This document shows positions 36,613 to 46,968 of a stretch of DNA of 64,000 nucleotides, piece after piece. The stretch's first letter is position 1. Each line of letters begins with the position of its first letter. The notes beneath the pieces were generated by a model, which saw nothing but the letters and a program-made list of their open reading frames with translations, searched no databases and was not told the origin of the DNA. The translations under genes were made by a program, and so were the position numbers. This DNA comes from Prosthecochloris sp. (GTDB lineage: Bacteria > Bacteroidota > Chlorobiia > Chlorobiales > Chlorobiaceae), in contig JADMLA020000038.1 in assembly GCA_015482705.2 (NCBI GenBank), positions 40,651 through 104,650 on the forward strand. Reading direction: 5' to 3'.

Positions 36613-38088
36613 TCAAGGAAGATTTGTACACCCCATCAGGTAACGATCACACTCACGAGCCGCAGCCCGGCCTTCATTGATTGCCCATACAATCAGACTC
36701 TGGCCTCTGCGTGCGTCACCGGCAGCAAAAACCTTTACCATACTGGTTCTGAAGTCTCCATATTCAGCTTTTATAGTGGAACGCTCTCCCTGTTCGACAT
36801 GCAACTGTTGTAATAACCCCTCTTCCGGCCCTAAAAATCCCATAGCAAGAAGAATCATGTCAGCAGGGATAATTTCTTCGGTACCGAAAACCGGTTCGGG
36901 TATCCAACGCTCCTCTTTTTCCACCCACTCAACTTGACAGACTTCAATCCCGGTCAGATGCCCGTTGGCATCACCAAGAAGTTTTTGAGTCATGACGCTG
37001 TAACGGCGGGGATCATTCCCTTGAATGGCAGCAGCTTCTTCCTGCCCGTAGTCCACCTTGAGGGTTTTAGGCCATTCGGGCCATGGGTTATCCGGCTGAC
37101 GCTCCAGTGGAGGCTCGGGCATAATTTCGAGCTGTACAACACTTTTGCATCCCTGACGAATCGACGTGGCAACGCAGTCGGTCCCGGTATCACCGCCACC
37201 TATGACAACAACAGCTTTATCCTTCGCGTTTATCTTCGGCTCATCGCCGTCGAGAACGGCTTTCGTGCTTGAACGAAGATAATCCATTGCAAAATACACT
37301 CCTTTATTGCTCCGGCCTTCGACATCGAGATCTCTCGGCTTTGTCGCCCCGGTACAGAGGACGACTGCATCAAACTCTTCGAGCAGCTTTTCGGCTGAAT
37401 AATCTTTACCAACCTCAGTGCCCACAACGAATTTAACACCCTCTTCCTCCATGAGGTCGATACGCCGCTGAACAACACTCTCTTTATCGAGTTTCATGTT
37501 CGGAATACCATACATGAGCAATCCCCCGATTCTGTCGTCACGCTCGAAAACAGTCACGTTGTGCCCCGCTCTGTTCAGCTGATCTGCACAGGCAAGGCCG
37601 GCCGGACCCGATCCGACAATTGCCACACGCTTTTCAGTCCGCTGTGCAACCTTATAAGGCTTTACCCAACCCTGCTCAAAAGCGTGTTCGATAATGGTGC
37701 ACTCTATGTTCTTGATGGTCACCGGCGGCTCTATGATCCCGAGAACACATGAACCTTCACACGGTGCAGGACAAACTCGCCCGGTAAACTCTGGGAAATT
37801 GTTGGTCTTCATGAGCCGCTCGAAAGCTTCGCGCCAGAATCCTCTGTAGACATGATCGTTCCACTCGGGAATCAGGTTATGAATCGGACATCCCGATGTC
37901 ATCCCGTTTAGCATGATACCGGTGTGACAGTACGGTGTACCACAGTCCATACAACGAGCCCCCTGTTCGCGCAGAGCTTCTTCCGGCATTTCCTTGTGGA
38001 ATTCTTCCCAGTCCTTTATACGCTCGAGCGGTTGCCTGTCTTCGGGGACCGCCCTCTCATAGTCTAAAAATCCTTTTACTTTACCCAT
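36613..38088 (-). CDS. gltD: Glutamate synthase, small (beta) subunit
   Basis: A 491-residue NAD(P)H-dependent flavoprotein that feeds electrons to GltB. The N-terminal part carries cysteine clusters for 4Fe-4S centres (CMDCGTPYC near 46-54 and CPAPCEGSCVLG near 105), and two Rossmann motifs follow: IVGSGPAGLACADQL (FAD, near 152) and VIGGGDTGTDC (NAD(P)H, near 295). The C-terminal AGDARRGQSLIVWAINEGR is typical. The start has a weak ribosome site. It lies 43 bases after gltB and completes GOGAT for ammonia assimilation. Confidence 0.96.
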   Translation of the reverse strand: MGKVKGFLDYERAVPEDRQPLERIKDWEEFHKEMPEEALREQGARCMDCGTPYCHTGIMLNGMTSGCPIHNLIPEWNDHVYRGFWREAFERLMKTNNFPEFTGRVCPAPCEGSCVLGIIEPPVTIKNIECTIIEHAFEQGWVKPYKVAQRTEKRVAIVGSGPAGLACADQLNRAGHNVTVFERDDRIGGLLMYGIPNMKLDKESVVQRRIDLMEEEGVKFVVGTEVGKDYSAEKLLEEFDAVVLCTGATKPRDLDVEGRSNKGVYFAMDYLRSSTKAVLDGDEPKINAKDKAVVVIGGGDTGTDCVATSIRQGCKSVVQLEIMPEPPLERQPDNPWPEWPKTLKVDYGQEEAAAIQGNDPRRYSVMTQKLLGDANGHLTGIEVCQVEWVEKEERWIPEPVFGTEEIIPADMILLAMGFLGPEEGLLQQLHVEQGERSTIKAEYGDFRTSMVKVFAAGDARRGQSLIVWAINEGRAAARECDRYLMGCTNLP

Positions 38089-38131
38089 ATACCACTTAAT
38101 TCATTTAACAGGGTCCTTATATTTCCCTACC

Positions 38132-41100
38132 TCAGTTTCCAGAGACACGTGCAGGATCGTGAACATTCTTTTCGAATGCGGCCATGATAGCATCATCTCC
38201 GGCCATTCCTTCTTTCATGACGCTCTCCATGGCCTCCATCGCACGTTTGTAGTCATGCGGATACACCTTTACAAAACGTTTTCTGGCTTCTTGCCATTCC
38301 TCGAGTATCCCTGCCGCAAGAGAGCTGTCGGTATATTCATAATGCCGCTCTATCATAGCACGGAGTTTTGCGAACTCATGTTCATCGTCAATCTCATAGA
38401 GCCCGACCATCTGATGATTGCATCGCTGTTCGAACGATCCGTCGTTATCGTACACAAATGCCACACCGCCAGACATACCTGCCGCGAAATTCTTTCCTGT
38501 CGTGCCGAGAATAACAACGGTACCACCGGTCATATACTCACAGCAATGGTCACCGACGGCTTCTACAACTGCTTCGAGACCGCTGTTGCGCACACAGAAA
38601 CGTTCACCGGCCATTCCGCGAATATACGCCTCGCCGGATATCGCTCCGTAAAAAGCGACATTACCGATGATGATGTTTTCTTCCGGCGAAAAGGTTGACT
38701 GCTTTGGCGGATAGGCAATAACCCTGCCTCCCGATAAACCTTTTCCAAGATAATCGTTCGCGTCACCTTCAAGCTCGAGTGTCATTCCTTTTGGAATGAA
38801 GGCACCGAGGCTTTGCCCGGCTGAACCGTAAAACTTGATGTGTATCGTATCGTCGGGCAACCCTTCCCCCCCATGGGCTTTGGTCACCTCATTTCCGACA
38901 ATGGTACCGACAACACGGTCGGTGTTGTGAATCGGGAGCGTCGTGTTGACTTTTTCCTTTCTCTTGATAGCCGGTTCACAAATTTTAAGAAGAGTTTTGA
39001 TGTCGAGAGAATCATCTATCTCATGATCCTGTTCACAGGTATTATACAGACTTTCACCCTCTTCACCGGGTTCTGCCTTGTATAAAATTTTCGAGAGATC
39101 GACCCCTTCCGCTTTCCAATGCCTGATGGCTTTCTTCATCTCGAGCTTTTCAGTTCGCCCTACCAGTTCATTGAGTGTCCGAGCACCCATTTTCGCCATA
39201 TATTCGCGTACCCCTTCGGCAAGAAAACGCATGAAATTCTCGACGTGCTCCGGTTTTCCGGTAAAGTTTTTCCTGAGTTCCGGATTTTGGGTTGCCACAC
39301 CTACAGGGCAGGAGTCTTCCTGACAAGCACGCATCATGATGCAACCCATAACGACAAGAGCCGTAGTAGCAAAACCAAATTCTTCAGCCCCGAGCAGTGC
39401 AGCGATGACGATATCCCGAGCGGTTTTCATCTGGCCATCGGCTTCAACGATAATACGGCTTCTGAGATTGTTGAGTACAAGGGTCTGATGTGTTTCGGCG
39501 AGCCCGAGTTCCCAAGGCATTCCTGCATGCATGATGCTGGAAAGAGGAGAGGCCCCTGTTCCACCGTCATGACCGCTGATCAGAACAACATCAGCATGAG
39601 CTTTCGCCACCCCTGCAGCGATGGTACCAACCCCGACTGTCGAAACAAGTTTTACGTTGATGCGTGCATTGCGATTGGCGTTTTTCAGATCATGTATCAG
39701 CTGCGCAAGATCCTCGATCGAATAAATGTCGTGGTGCGGAGGAGGAGAAATCAGCCCAACCCCCGGAGTTGAATGACGAGTCTTGGCAATCCACGGATAA
39801 ACCTTGGTCCCCGGAAGCTGTCCGCCTTCTCCAGGTTTCGCCCCCTGAGCCATTTTTATCTGAATCTCCTTCGCATTTGTCAGATATTCGCTGGTCACAC
39901 CGAAGCGTCCGGAAGCAACCTGCTTGATTGCAGACATTCTCGAGTCACCATTCGACTCCAGCAGAAAACGATCGGTTTCCTCACCGCCTTCTCCAGTATT
40001 ACTTTTCCCACCGAGGCGATTCATGGCTATCGCCAATGTTTCATGAGCCTCCTTGCTGATGGAGCCATAAGACATAGCACCGGTTTTGAACCGCTTGACA
40101 ATATCTTCCACCGGTTCCACCTCTTCAATCGGAACAGGAGTTTTGCCGAACCTGATATCCATGAGACCACGAAGCGTAAAGAGCTCTTCGCTCTGTTCGT
40201 CGATCAGACTCTCATATTTCTTGAACATTTCGTAATCTCCAGTCCGACAGGCATACTGGAGTATATGGATTGCCTCAGGGCTTAACAGATGCCCCTCTCC
40301 GTCGTGCCGCCACTTTCTTTCTCCGCCACTTTCGAGCCCCGGATCGACATCGTTCCCGGAAAGTGGAAAAGCCGCTTCATAGCGCTTGCGAACTTCCTCA
40401 GCAATCAAGTCGATACCGATCCCCTCTATCCGGGAAGGAGTTCTGGGAAAATATGAGTCCACAAGTCGTGAGTTAAGCCCTACGGCCTCAAAAATCTGAG
40501 CGCCGCTGTAGCTCTGAACCGTTGAAATACCCATTTTCGCCATAGTCTTCACAACCCCTTTGACAATGGCTTTGATATAGTTTTTCACGGATGTCTCGGC
40601 ATCCTGATTCGGAATCTGCCCTTTGTCAACAAGCTCTCGAATCGACTCGATCGCCAAATAAGGATTGATTGCACCAACCCCGTACCCAATCAACAAGGCG
40701 CAATGATGCACCGTTCTCGGTTCTGCGGATTCGAGAATGAGTCCTGTTCTCGTTCGAAGACCGGCATTGATCAGAAAATGATGCACCCCTGAAGCAGCAA
40801 GCAATGCTGGAATAGGAGCGTGTATTTCATCAACCCCGCCTTTATCGGAAAGAATGATCAGATTGGCACCCTGAGTAATTTCCTGTTCGCATTGGCGACA
40901 GATATCCTGCATCGCGTTGTCAATCCCTTTCCCGTCATCCTCGATCTTGTAAAAAATAGGGATGGTAACCGCCTTGAAACCCGGCTGATTTATACTGCGT
41001 ATCTTGTCCAGCTCTTCATCGGTCAGCACAGGACGATCGATTTTAAGCCTGTGACAGTTCTCTTCGGTAGGTTCGAGCAAGTTCCCTTCGGCGCCAAGCA

Positions 41101-42736
41101 TGACTATCGTCGAGGTAATGACCTCCTCCCTGATAGAGTCGATCGGAGGATTGGTAACCTGGGCAAAGAGCTGCTTGAAGTAATCATAAAGCAGCTTCGG
41201 CCTGTTCGATAGCGCTGCAAGAGGGACATCGTGCCCCATCGACCCGACTCTTTCCACACCGTTGGTTGCCATCGGAACGAGATGAAGAGCGATATCCTCC
41301 TGAGTATATCCGTATAGCTTCTGATGGTCCAGAAGCCCGATCCCGTTTTCATCTTGCTTTTCAACAGCATTGCCGGAAAGAGACTCGAGTTCCAGCAAGT
41401 GCTTTTCAAGCCATTTCGAATAAGGCAATTCCTTGGCGATTGTCTCCTTGATTTCCTCATCGGAAATGATGCGTCCCTGAGCCGTATCGACAAGAAACAT
41501 TTTGCCTGGCTGTAAGCGGTCTTTCCTGAGAATCCTTTCGGGCTCAATATCGAGCACACCCGCTTCTGACGCCATGACAACCAGATCGTCCTTGGTGATG
41601 TAGTAGCGTGACGGCCGTAATCCATTACGATCGAGAATAGCTCCGATCTGAACCCCATCGGTAAAAGTAACGGAAGCCGGCCCGTCCCAGGGCTCCATCA
41701 AACAACTGTGATATTCGTAAAATGCCTTCTTTTCTTCATCCATGTCCCCGTTGCCGTTCCATGGCTCCGGAATGAGCATCATCGCAGCGTGAGCCAGAGA
41801 ACGGCCACTTAACGCCAGGAGTTCGAAAACATTGTCGAGGATGGCGGAATCACTCCCGTCCTCCATAATAACAGGCTTGATATGTTCTATACTGCTGCCA
41901 AACAGCTTGGATTCGAACATCTTTTCCCTGGCCTTCATCCAGTTGATGTTCCCTCGAAGGGTATTGATTTCTCCGTTATGGCTGAGGAAGCGGTATGGAT
42001 GTGAACGGTCCCAGCTCGGAAACGTATTGGTACTGAACCTGGAGTGCACCATGGCTATGGCGCTTTCCACGTCGGAATCGTTCAGTTCAGGATAAAAAAG
42101 TGACACCTGCTCGGGAAGCAGCATCCCCTTGTACACTATCGTTCGGTGAGAAAGACTGCTTATATAAAAATAATTGCTACCCAGGAGCCCCGCGGTATAC
42201 TTGACCCTTTTGGTAATCCTGCGCCGTATTACATAGAGCTTTCTGCCAAACTCCTCATCCGAGGTAATATCTTTTCCTTTACCGACAAAAAACATCTTGA
42301 CCACCGGCTCCTGGGACTTCGCTGTTTTCCCCAGAGAGTCGTTGCATGTCGGCACTTTTCTGAGGCCGAGAAACTTTTGTCCTTCTGCCTGGACCATCTG
42401 GCGGCAGATATCCTCTATAGCCCTGCGCTGAGAAATATCTGGCGGCATAAACGCCATTCCAACGGCATAATCACCTTCTGAAGGAAGCTCGATCCCTCTC
42501 TCCTCGCAGACCTTTCTTAAAAACTTATCGGGAATCTGTACAAGAATACCGGAACCGTCTCCGGTATTGTTCTCACATCCGCAAGCACCGCGATGCTTCA
42601 TTTTTTCAAGCACTTCCAAACCCTGCCGCACGATCTCATGAGATCGTACACCTTTTATATTGGCCACAAAACCCACGCCACAGGCATCATGTTCGAAACG
42701 TGGGTCATAGAGCCCTGCTGCTTGCTTTGCTTTCAT
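38132..42736 (-). CDS. gltB: Glutamate synthase, large (alpha) subunit
   Basis: A 1,534-residue GltB. The glutaminase Cys is residue 19 in EHDACGVGF, so an 18-residue propeptide must be removed. Parts in order are the class II amidotransferase domain (about 19-430), central domain, FMN-binding synthase domain (GEGGEE near 925, KPGEGGQLPG near 988, ISPPPHHDIYSIEDL, HDGGTGASPL near 1085, 3Fe-4S cysteines in GCIMMRACQEDSCPVGVATQ near 1150), and a C-terminal beta-helix (about 1270-1480). A GGAG precedes the ATG. It transfers glutamine amide nitrogen to 2-oxoglutarate and heads the operon. Confidence 0.97.
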   Translation of the reverse strand: MKAKQAAGLYDPRFEHDACGVGFVANIKGVRSHEIVRQGLEVLEKMKHRGACGCENNTGDGSGILVQIPDKFLRKVCEERGIELPSEGDYAVGMAFMPPDISQRRAIEDICRQMVQAEGQKFLGLRKVPTCNDSLGKTAKSQEPVVKMFFVGKGKDITSDEEFGRKLYVIRRRITKRVKYTAGLLGSNYFYISSLSHRTIVYKGMLLPEQVSLFYPELNDSDVESAIAMVHSRFSTNTFPSWDRSHPYRFLSHNGEINTLRGNINWMKAREKMFESKLFGSSIEHIKPVIMEDGSDSAILDNVFELLALSGRSLAHAAMMLIPEPWNGNGDMDEEKKAFYEYHSCLMEPWDGPASVTFTDGVQIGAILDRNGLRPSRYYITKDDLVVMASEAGVLDIEPERILRKDRLQPGKMFLVDTAQGRIISDEEIKETIAKELPYSKWLEKHLLELESLSGNAVEKQDENGIGLLDHQKLYGYTQEDIALHLVPMATNGVERVGSMGHDVPLAALSNRPKLLYDYFKQLFAQVTNPPIDSIREEVITSTIVMLGAEGNLLEPTEENCHRLKIDRPVLTDEELDKIRSINQPGFKAVTIPIFYKIEDDGKGIDNAMQDICRQCEQEITQGANLIILSDKGGVDEIHAPIPALLAASGVHHFLINAGLRTRTGLILESAEPRTVHHCALLIGYGVGAINPYLAIESIRELVDKGQIPNQDAETSVKNYIKAIVKGVVKTMAKMGISTVQSYSGAQIFEAVGLNSRLVDSYFPRTPSRIEGIGIDLIAEEVRKRYEAAFPLSGNDVDPGLESGGERKWRHDGEGHLLSPEAIHILQYACRTGDYEMFKKYESLIDEQSEELFTLRGLMDIRFGKTPVPIEEVEPVEDIVKRFKTGAMSYGSISKEAHETLAIAMNRLGGKSNTGEGGEETDRFLLESNGDSRMSAIKQVASGRFGVTSEYLTNAKEIQIKMAQGAKPGEGGQLPGTKVYPWIAKTRHSTPGVGLISPPPHHDIYSIEDLAQLIHDLKNANRNARINVKLVSTVGVGTIAAGVAKAHADVVLISGHDGGTGASPLSSIMHAGMPWELGLAETHQTLVLNNLRSRIIVEADGQMKTARDIVIAALLGAEEFGFATTALVVMGCIMMRACQEDSCPVGVATQNPELRKNFTGKPEHVENFMRFLAEGVREYMAKMGARTLNELVGRTEKLEMKKAIRHWKAEGVDLSKILYKAEPGEEGESLYNTCEQDHEIDDSLDIKTLLKICEPAIKRKEKVNTTLPIHNTDRVVGTIVGNEVTKAHGGEGLPDDTIHIKFYGSAGQSLGAFIPKGMTLELEGDANDYLGKGLSGGRVIAYPPKQSTFSPEENIIIGNVAFYGAISGEAYIRGMAGERFCVRNSGLEAVVEAVGDHCCEYMTGGTVVILGTTGKNFAAGMSGGVAFVYDNDGSFEQRCNHQMVGLYEIDDEHEFAKLRAMIERHYEYTDSSLAAGILEEWQEARKRFVKVYPHDYKRAMEAMESVMKEGMAGDDAIMAAFEKNVHDPARVSGN

Positions 42737-42845
42737 ATCTCCAGCTACTTCTAATCTAAATTATTACTAAAAAAGCGCTCTCAAATTTGAACTGGGGAAT
42801 ATAACCTTTTTAAAAGAATATTCCTGAGCCATCACCCCTTCGTGA

Positions 42846-43589
42846 TTACGCTTTGCCTTGATTCGCTACCGCGTCGATTGCTTTTTGGAGTGCATCCTGA
42901 TCACCCAGATAGTAGCTGTTCAAAGGTTTCAGATCGTCATCGAGTTCATACACGAGAGGAACCCCGGTAGGAATGTTCAGCCCCACGATATCTTCGTCCG
43001 AGATTGAGTCGAGATATTTAACCAGGGCACGCAACGAGTTACCATGCGCTGCGATAATAACTTTTTTCCCCGCCTTGATTTCGGGCGCGATTTCTTCAAG
43101 CCAAAACGGCATAACACGGGAAACGGTATCTTTGAGACATTCCGTCAAGGGAACATCATCCTCAGCAAGCGCTGCGTATCGAGGATCGTTTCCCGGATAA
43201 CGAGAATCCGTCTTTTCAAGCGGCGGAGGCGGTGTATCGTAACTTCGACGCCAGACCAGCACCTGCTCTTCTCCATGCTGCTGAGCTGTTTCAGCCTTGT
43301 TCAGTCCCTGAAGCGCCCCATAATGGCGCTCATTCAAACGCCAATCTTTGGTAACCGGTATCCACATCAGATCCATTCCGTCAAGCACGTTCCAGAGCGT
43401 ACGAATCGCCCTCTTGAGAACCGAAGTATAGGCGATATCGAAAACGAAACCCTCCTTTTTCAGAAGCTCCCCTGCGCTCCTTGACTCCTTTTCACCTTTG
43501 TCACTCAAGTCAACATCATACCAGCCGGTGAAACGGTTTTCCCTGTTCCACTCACTTTCTCCATGGCGAAGCAATACAAGCTTTATCAT
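42846..43589 (-). CDS. gpmA: 2,3-bisphosphoglycerate-dependent phosphoglycerate mutase
   Basis: A 247-residue mutase interconverting 3- and 2-phosphoglycerate. LLRHGESEWN holds the phosphohistidine; RHYGALQGLNK near 88 and the second catalytic His in AAHGNSLRALVK near 180 are present. The length is normal for the dPGM family. A strong GGAGGAGAG ribosome site precedes the ATG. It is monocistronic, 110 bases past gltB's start and divergent from the 43886 gene. Confidence 0.96.
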   Translation of the reverse strand: MIKLVLLRHGESEWNRENRFTGWYDVDLSDKGEKESRSAGELLKKEGFVFDIAYTSVLKRAIRTLWNVLDGMDLMWIPVTKDWRLNERHYGALQGLNKAETAQQHGEEQVLVWRRSYDTPPPPLEKTDSRYPGNDPRYAALAEDDVPLTECLKDTVSRVMPFWLEEIAPEIKAGKKVIIAAHGNSLRALVKYLDSISDEDIVGLNIPTGVPLVYELDDDLKPLNSYYLGDQDALQKAIDAVANQGKA

Positions 43590-43885
43590 GGCACTCTCCT
43601 CCTTGTAAGACCATTGATTTTATTGAAGGGAAGGGTATTACCACCCTATTCTACCAAGTCATGTCAATGTAATAATCTTGAATACTTTTCTCAAACATCC
43701 TACCTCACTCCCCTATCCAAGCGGGCCAATCCGTATGCATAAAAGACAAAAATTATAAAAAGAGCTTATGGTTTTATATGATGAAATATCCTATCTTTTG
43801 TTCTTTTGGCCCTAAAGGCCCAGTTTATTATCAAGTATTACAAGACCGACAAAAGAGAAGCCGGCCAAAGATCTGACAACGCATT

Positions 43886-45151
43886 ATGAAAGTAGACAAT
43901 TTCAGACTGCAACTTGGCAAAAAAGAATATACCCCGATCGTTATAGGCGGAATGGGAGTAAACATATCAACGACCGAGCTTGCTCTCGCAGCTGAAAAGC
44001 TGGGCGGAATTGGCCATATTTCCGATGCTGAAGTTTGTTATGTCTGCGATCAGATACTCAGTACTTCATATACGACTCGTAAACGCAAGAAATACAGTTA
44101 CAACGCTAACAACCCCGATAAATCAGATCTCTATTTCGATCTCGGCGAGGTTGCCGAAGCACAGAAAATGTATGTAGAACACACCGTGTCTCAAAAAAGC
44201 GGTAACGGCGCTATTTTCATGAACTGCATGGAAAAACTCACCATGCGGGATTCTTCCGAAACGCTTCGAACACGGCTTTCCACTGCCATGGATGCAGGAA
44301 TAGACGGATTGACACTCGCAGCCGGCCTCAATCTGCGCACACTTGATCTTATAAAAGACCACCCGCGGTTCCACGATGTAAAGATCGGCATTATCATCTC
44401 GTCGTTACGCGCTTTGAACATTTTCCTGAAGCGGGCATTCCGGCTGCAACGCATGCCTGACTATATCGTTGTTGAAGGTCCTCTTGCCGGTGGGCATCTT
44501 GGTTTCGGGCCTGAAGACTGGAAAACCTACGATCTTTATACAATCGTAACAGAGGTGCTCGACTTTCTCAAAAGCGAAAATCTGAACATTCCTGTCATAC
44601 CCGCAGGAGGGATTTTTACCGGCGGTGACGCCGTCAAATTTTTTCTGGCCGGGGCCTCTGCGGTTCAAGTGGCAACGCGGTTCACCATCACAAAAGAATC
44701 AGGCCTCCCGCATGAGGTCAAGCAGCAGTACATCAACACCGAACGAGACGATATTGTTGTCAACACCGTTTCTCCTACCGGTTACCCCATGAGAATGCTC
44801 AAAAGTTCACCGGTACTCAACTATTCGATCAAACCGAACTGTGAAGGCCTCGGTTACCTGCTTGACAATAAAGGCAAATGCGGTTACATAGAGTCCTACT
44901 ACAAGGCTCTCGAGCTCAAGGAAAAAGGCCAGCGCATGAAAATCACCGATCAAACCTGTCTGTGTACCGGGATGGCGAAATATGACTGCTGGACTTGTGG
45001 TGACACAACGTACAGGCTAAAAGAAACCACAAACAAAATGCCGGACGGAAGCTGGCAGTTACCCTCGGCTGAAGACGTCTTTCAGGACTACCTGTTCAGC
45101 GAGAACCACCACATACAGAAACCGTCCATCGAAGAAAAAGTCAACAGCTGA
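43886..45151 (+). CDS. Nitronate monooxygenase/2-nitropropane dioxygenase family flavoprotein
   Basis: A 421-residue FMN-binding TIM barrel: PIVIGGMGVNIS near the start, EGPLAGGHLGF near 203, VIPAGGIFTGGDAVKFFLAGASAVQVATRF near 240-270. The C-terminal 60 residues hold a Cys-rich segment (TCLCTGMAKYDCWTCGDTTYRL) that is not standard for nitronate monooxygenases and might bind metal or a cluster. The fold is shared with enoyl-ACP reductases FabK and PfaD, so the physiological substrate is open. It has a 296-base upstream region with no other gene. Confidence 0.83.
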   Translation: MKVDNFRLQLGKKEYTPIVIGGMGVNISTTELALAAEKLGGIGHISDAEVCYVCDQILSTSYTTRKRKKYSYNANNPDKSDLYFDLGEVAEAQKMYVEHTVSQKSGNGAIFMNCMEKLTMRDSSETLRTRLSTAMDAGIDGLTLAAGLNLRTLDLIKDHPRFHDVKIGIIISSLRALNIFLKRAFRLQRMPDYIVVEGPLAGGHLGFGPEDWKTYDLYTIVTEVLDFLKSENLNIPVIPAGGIFTGGDAVKFFLAGASAVQVATRFTITKESGLPHEVKQQYINTERDDIVVNTVSPTGYPMRMLKSSPVLNYSIKPNCEGLGYLLDNKGKCGYIESYYKALELKEKGQRMKITDQTCLCTGMAKYDCWTCGDTTYRLKETTNKMPDGSWQLPSAEDVFQDYLFSENHHIQKPSIEEKVNS

Positions 45152-45314
45152 CCGTTGGCTTGAAAACAGGCGATCATCAGAGGCCCTTCTGCTCACTGCT
45201 GAAGCACCGTCTTCTCTCCACCTTCCACTCCACTGCATAAAGCCGAGCGGGTTATTTATAAAAGAACTGTTACATTGAAGTGTACCAAACATACGGCATT
45301 TCAATCAGGTCGCC

Positions 45315-46337
45315 ATGAAAAGAAAGCTGAGATTCCTGCTGACGACAGCGCTGATATTCACTTTATCGCTTTTTCTGATTTTTCTTTTCAATCAGCTGTA
45401 TTTCTTCGCTGCACTTGTCGGCAGCCTACATCCTGTTGCAGGATATGCTGTTTTCGGAGCAGGAGCGGTCATCTTCTGTATTTTCGTTTTTTCTCTCATT
45501 GCGCTCTGGAGCCCTTCTCTCAAACCGGTTTTCCCTGAAGATGAAACAGCGCCATCTTATGGGGCCTATATTCGCCACCTCGCCAAGTCTCAACCAGCAC
45601 ACCCCAAACATCCGAACCCATTTACAAAGGAAAGGGACGAACGATGGATCAAGGCCAATCACAAACTTCTTGAAACCGATGCCCTGAACACCACGAAGGA
45701 ACTGGCAATTAAAAACTTTTTTGTCGGTGCTTTGGCTCAAAACACATCTTACGGCACGTCAACATCACTGATGAACAACCTCAAGCTTGTATGGCGCATC
45801 TACAAGCTTCATCACAAAAAACCTTCCGGCAGAGACCTGATCGCACTTTTTCGCTTCACCTATGAATCGCTTCCTCTGTCCGACTTCAATCAGGAAGAAC
45901 TACCGTCACACATCAAACCCATTATTCAATCATCTTTCAGCAACACCCTCGCTACGCTTCTGCCAGGAGGCAATCTGCTGACACCGCTGTTTCTCAACTT
46001 TTTCCTTGCCGGATCCACCAATACTTATCTCACCTGCCTCACCGGCATCATCAGCCTGCATTACTGTCAGTCTTTCTCGAAGGAAGAAACAGCAGAAATC
46101 ATACGTCGAAGCAACTTCGAAGCGACGTTCATGCTCAAAGAGATTGTCAAAGAATGCAATCCAATACTGTCAAAAACCATCAGCAACGCAGTTAAAAATG
46201 CCGGGATAGAGAGCCTTGACACGGTTCGCCCTTCACCTTCCGGAGGAAATCTGGCACAGGATATTGTTTCTCATGTAGCACAATCGCTAAAAAACATCAT
46301 CCGGGAAAACGTCGAGTCGGAAAAAGAGAAACCCTGA
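45315..46337 (+). CDS. Membrane protein with DUF697-like domain
   Basis: A 340-residue protein with two N-terminal membrane helices (about 6-30 and 37-63) followed by a soluble helical region. The part around 215-275 (LATLLPGGNLLTPLFLNFFLAGSTNTYLTCLTGIISLHY) has hydrophobic, Gly-rich sequence like DUF697/YcjF-type proteins. The C-terminus is amphipathic and charged. The role is unknown. It follows the flavoprotein gene by 163 bases, with no evident shared regulation. Confidence 0.65.
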   Translation: MKRKLRFLLTTALIFTLSLFLIFLFNQLYFFAALVGSLHPVAGYAVFGAGAVIFCIFVFSLIALWSPSLKPVFPEDETAPSYGAYIRHLAKSQPAHPKHPNPFTKERDERWIKANHKLLETDALNTTKELAIKNFFVGALAQNTSYGTSTSLMNNLKLVWRIYKLHHKKPSGRDLIALFRFTYESLPLSDFNQEELPSHIKPIIQSSFSNTLATLLPGGNLLTPLFLNFFLAGSTNTYLTCLTGIISLHYCQSFSKEETAEIIRRSNFEATFMLKEIVKECNPILSKTISNAVKNAGIESLDTVRPSPSGGNLAQDIVSHVAQSLKNIIRENVESEKEKP

Positions 46338-46404
46338 AACCCGAGTCTGCATTCCCTCCTTTTCACCCTCTACTTTTTGCCTTCTCACTTTTTCCCTTGA
46401 ACCT

Positions 46405-46857
46405 CTACTCCCTCAGTCCCCGGAAAAACTCCTGCAGAAGACTTTGCGCCTTGTGCTCGAGAATACCACCGTAAACCTCCGGCCGATGATTGAGATCGTA
46501 TGAAGAAACAACATTCATGACTGTTCCACATGCACCCATTTTCGGATCGTAGGCCCCGAAGACCACTCTTCCGACTTTAGCATTGACAATCGCTCCTGCA
46601 CACATTGGACACGGTTCGAGCGTCACGGCAAGCGTACAATCGTTAAGATATTTACTGCCAAGAGTTGCCATCGCAGACGTCAAAGCGATCATTTCGGCAT
46701 GGGCGGTTGCATCGGTAAGTTCCTCTACCTGATTATGACCTCTTCCCACAATGTGACCGTTCGCGTCGAACACAGCCGCACCGACCGGGACCTCTTTTTT
46801 CTCATATGCCTTGATTGCCTCTCGAAAGGCTTGTTCCATGAAATATGAAAGCTCCAT
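46405..46857 (-). CDS. tadA: tRNA-specific adenosine deaminase TadA
   Basis: A 150-residue zinc deaminase: HAEMIAL (His and catalytic Glu near residues 54-56) and PCPMCAGAI (the two zinc cysteines near 83-86). TadA converts A34 to inosine in tRNA-Arg(ACG). The length and C-terminal helix are typical. It is convergent with the 45315 gene and divergent from sucC. Confidence 0.93.
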   Translation of the reverse strand: MELSYFMEQAFREAIKAYEKKEVPVGAAVFDANGHIVGRGHNQVEELTDATAHAEMIALTSAMATLGSKYLNDCTLAVTLEPCPMCAGAIVNAKVGRVVFGAYDPKMGACGTVMNVVSSYDLNHRPEVYGGILEHKAQSLLQEFFRGLRE

Positions 46858-46968
46858 TATCCTGATTGAATTTTATCTAACCGCTTATTTTTACTATTAT
46901 AAAGTTTTTGTTCGCCAATTTTCAGGAGCATCCCTCCTGTTGTGCCACTTCAACAAATATCCAAGAAC

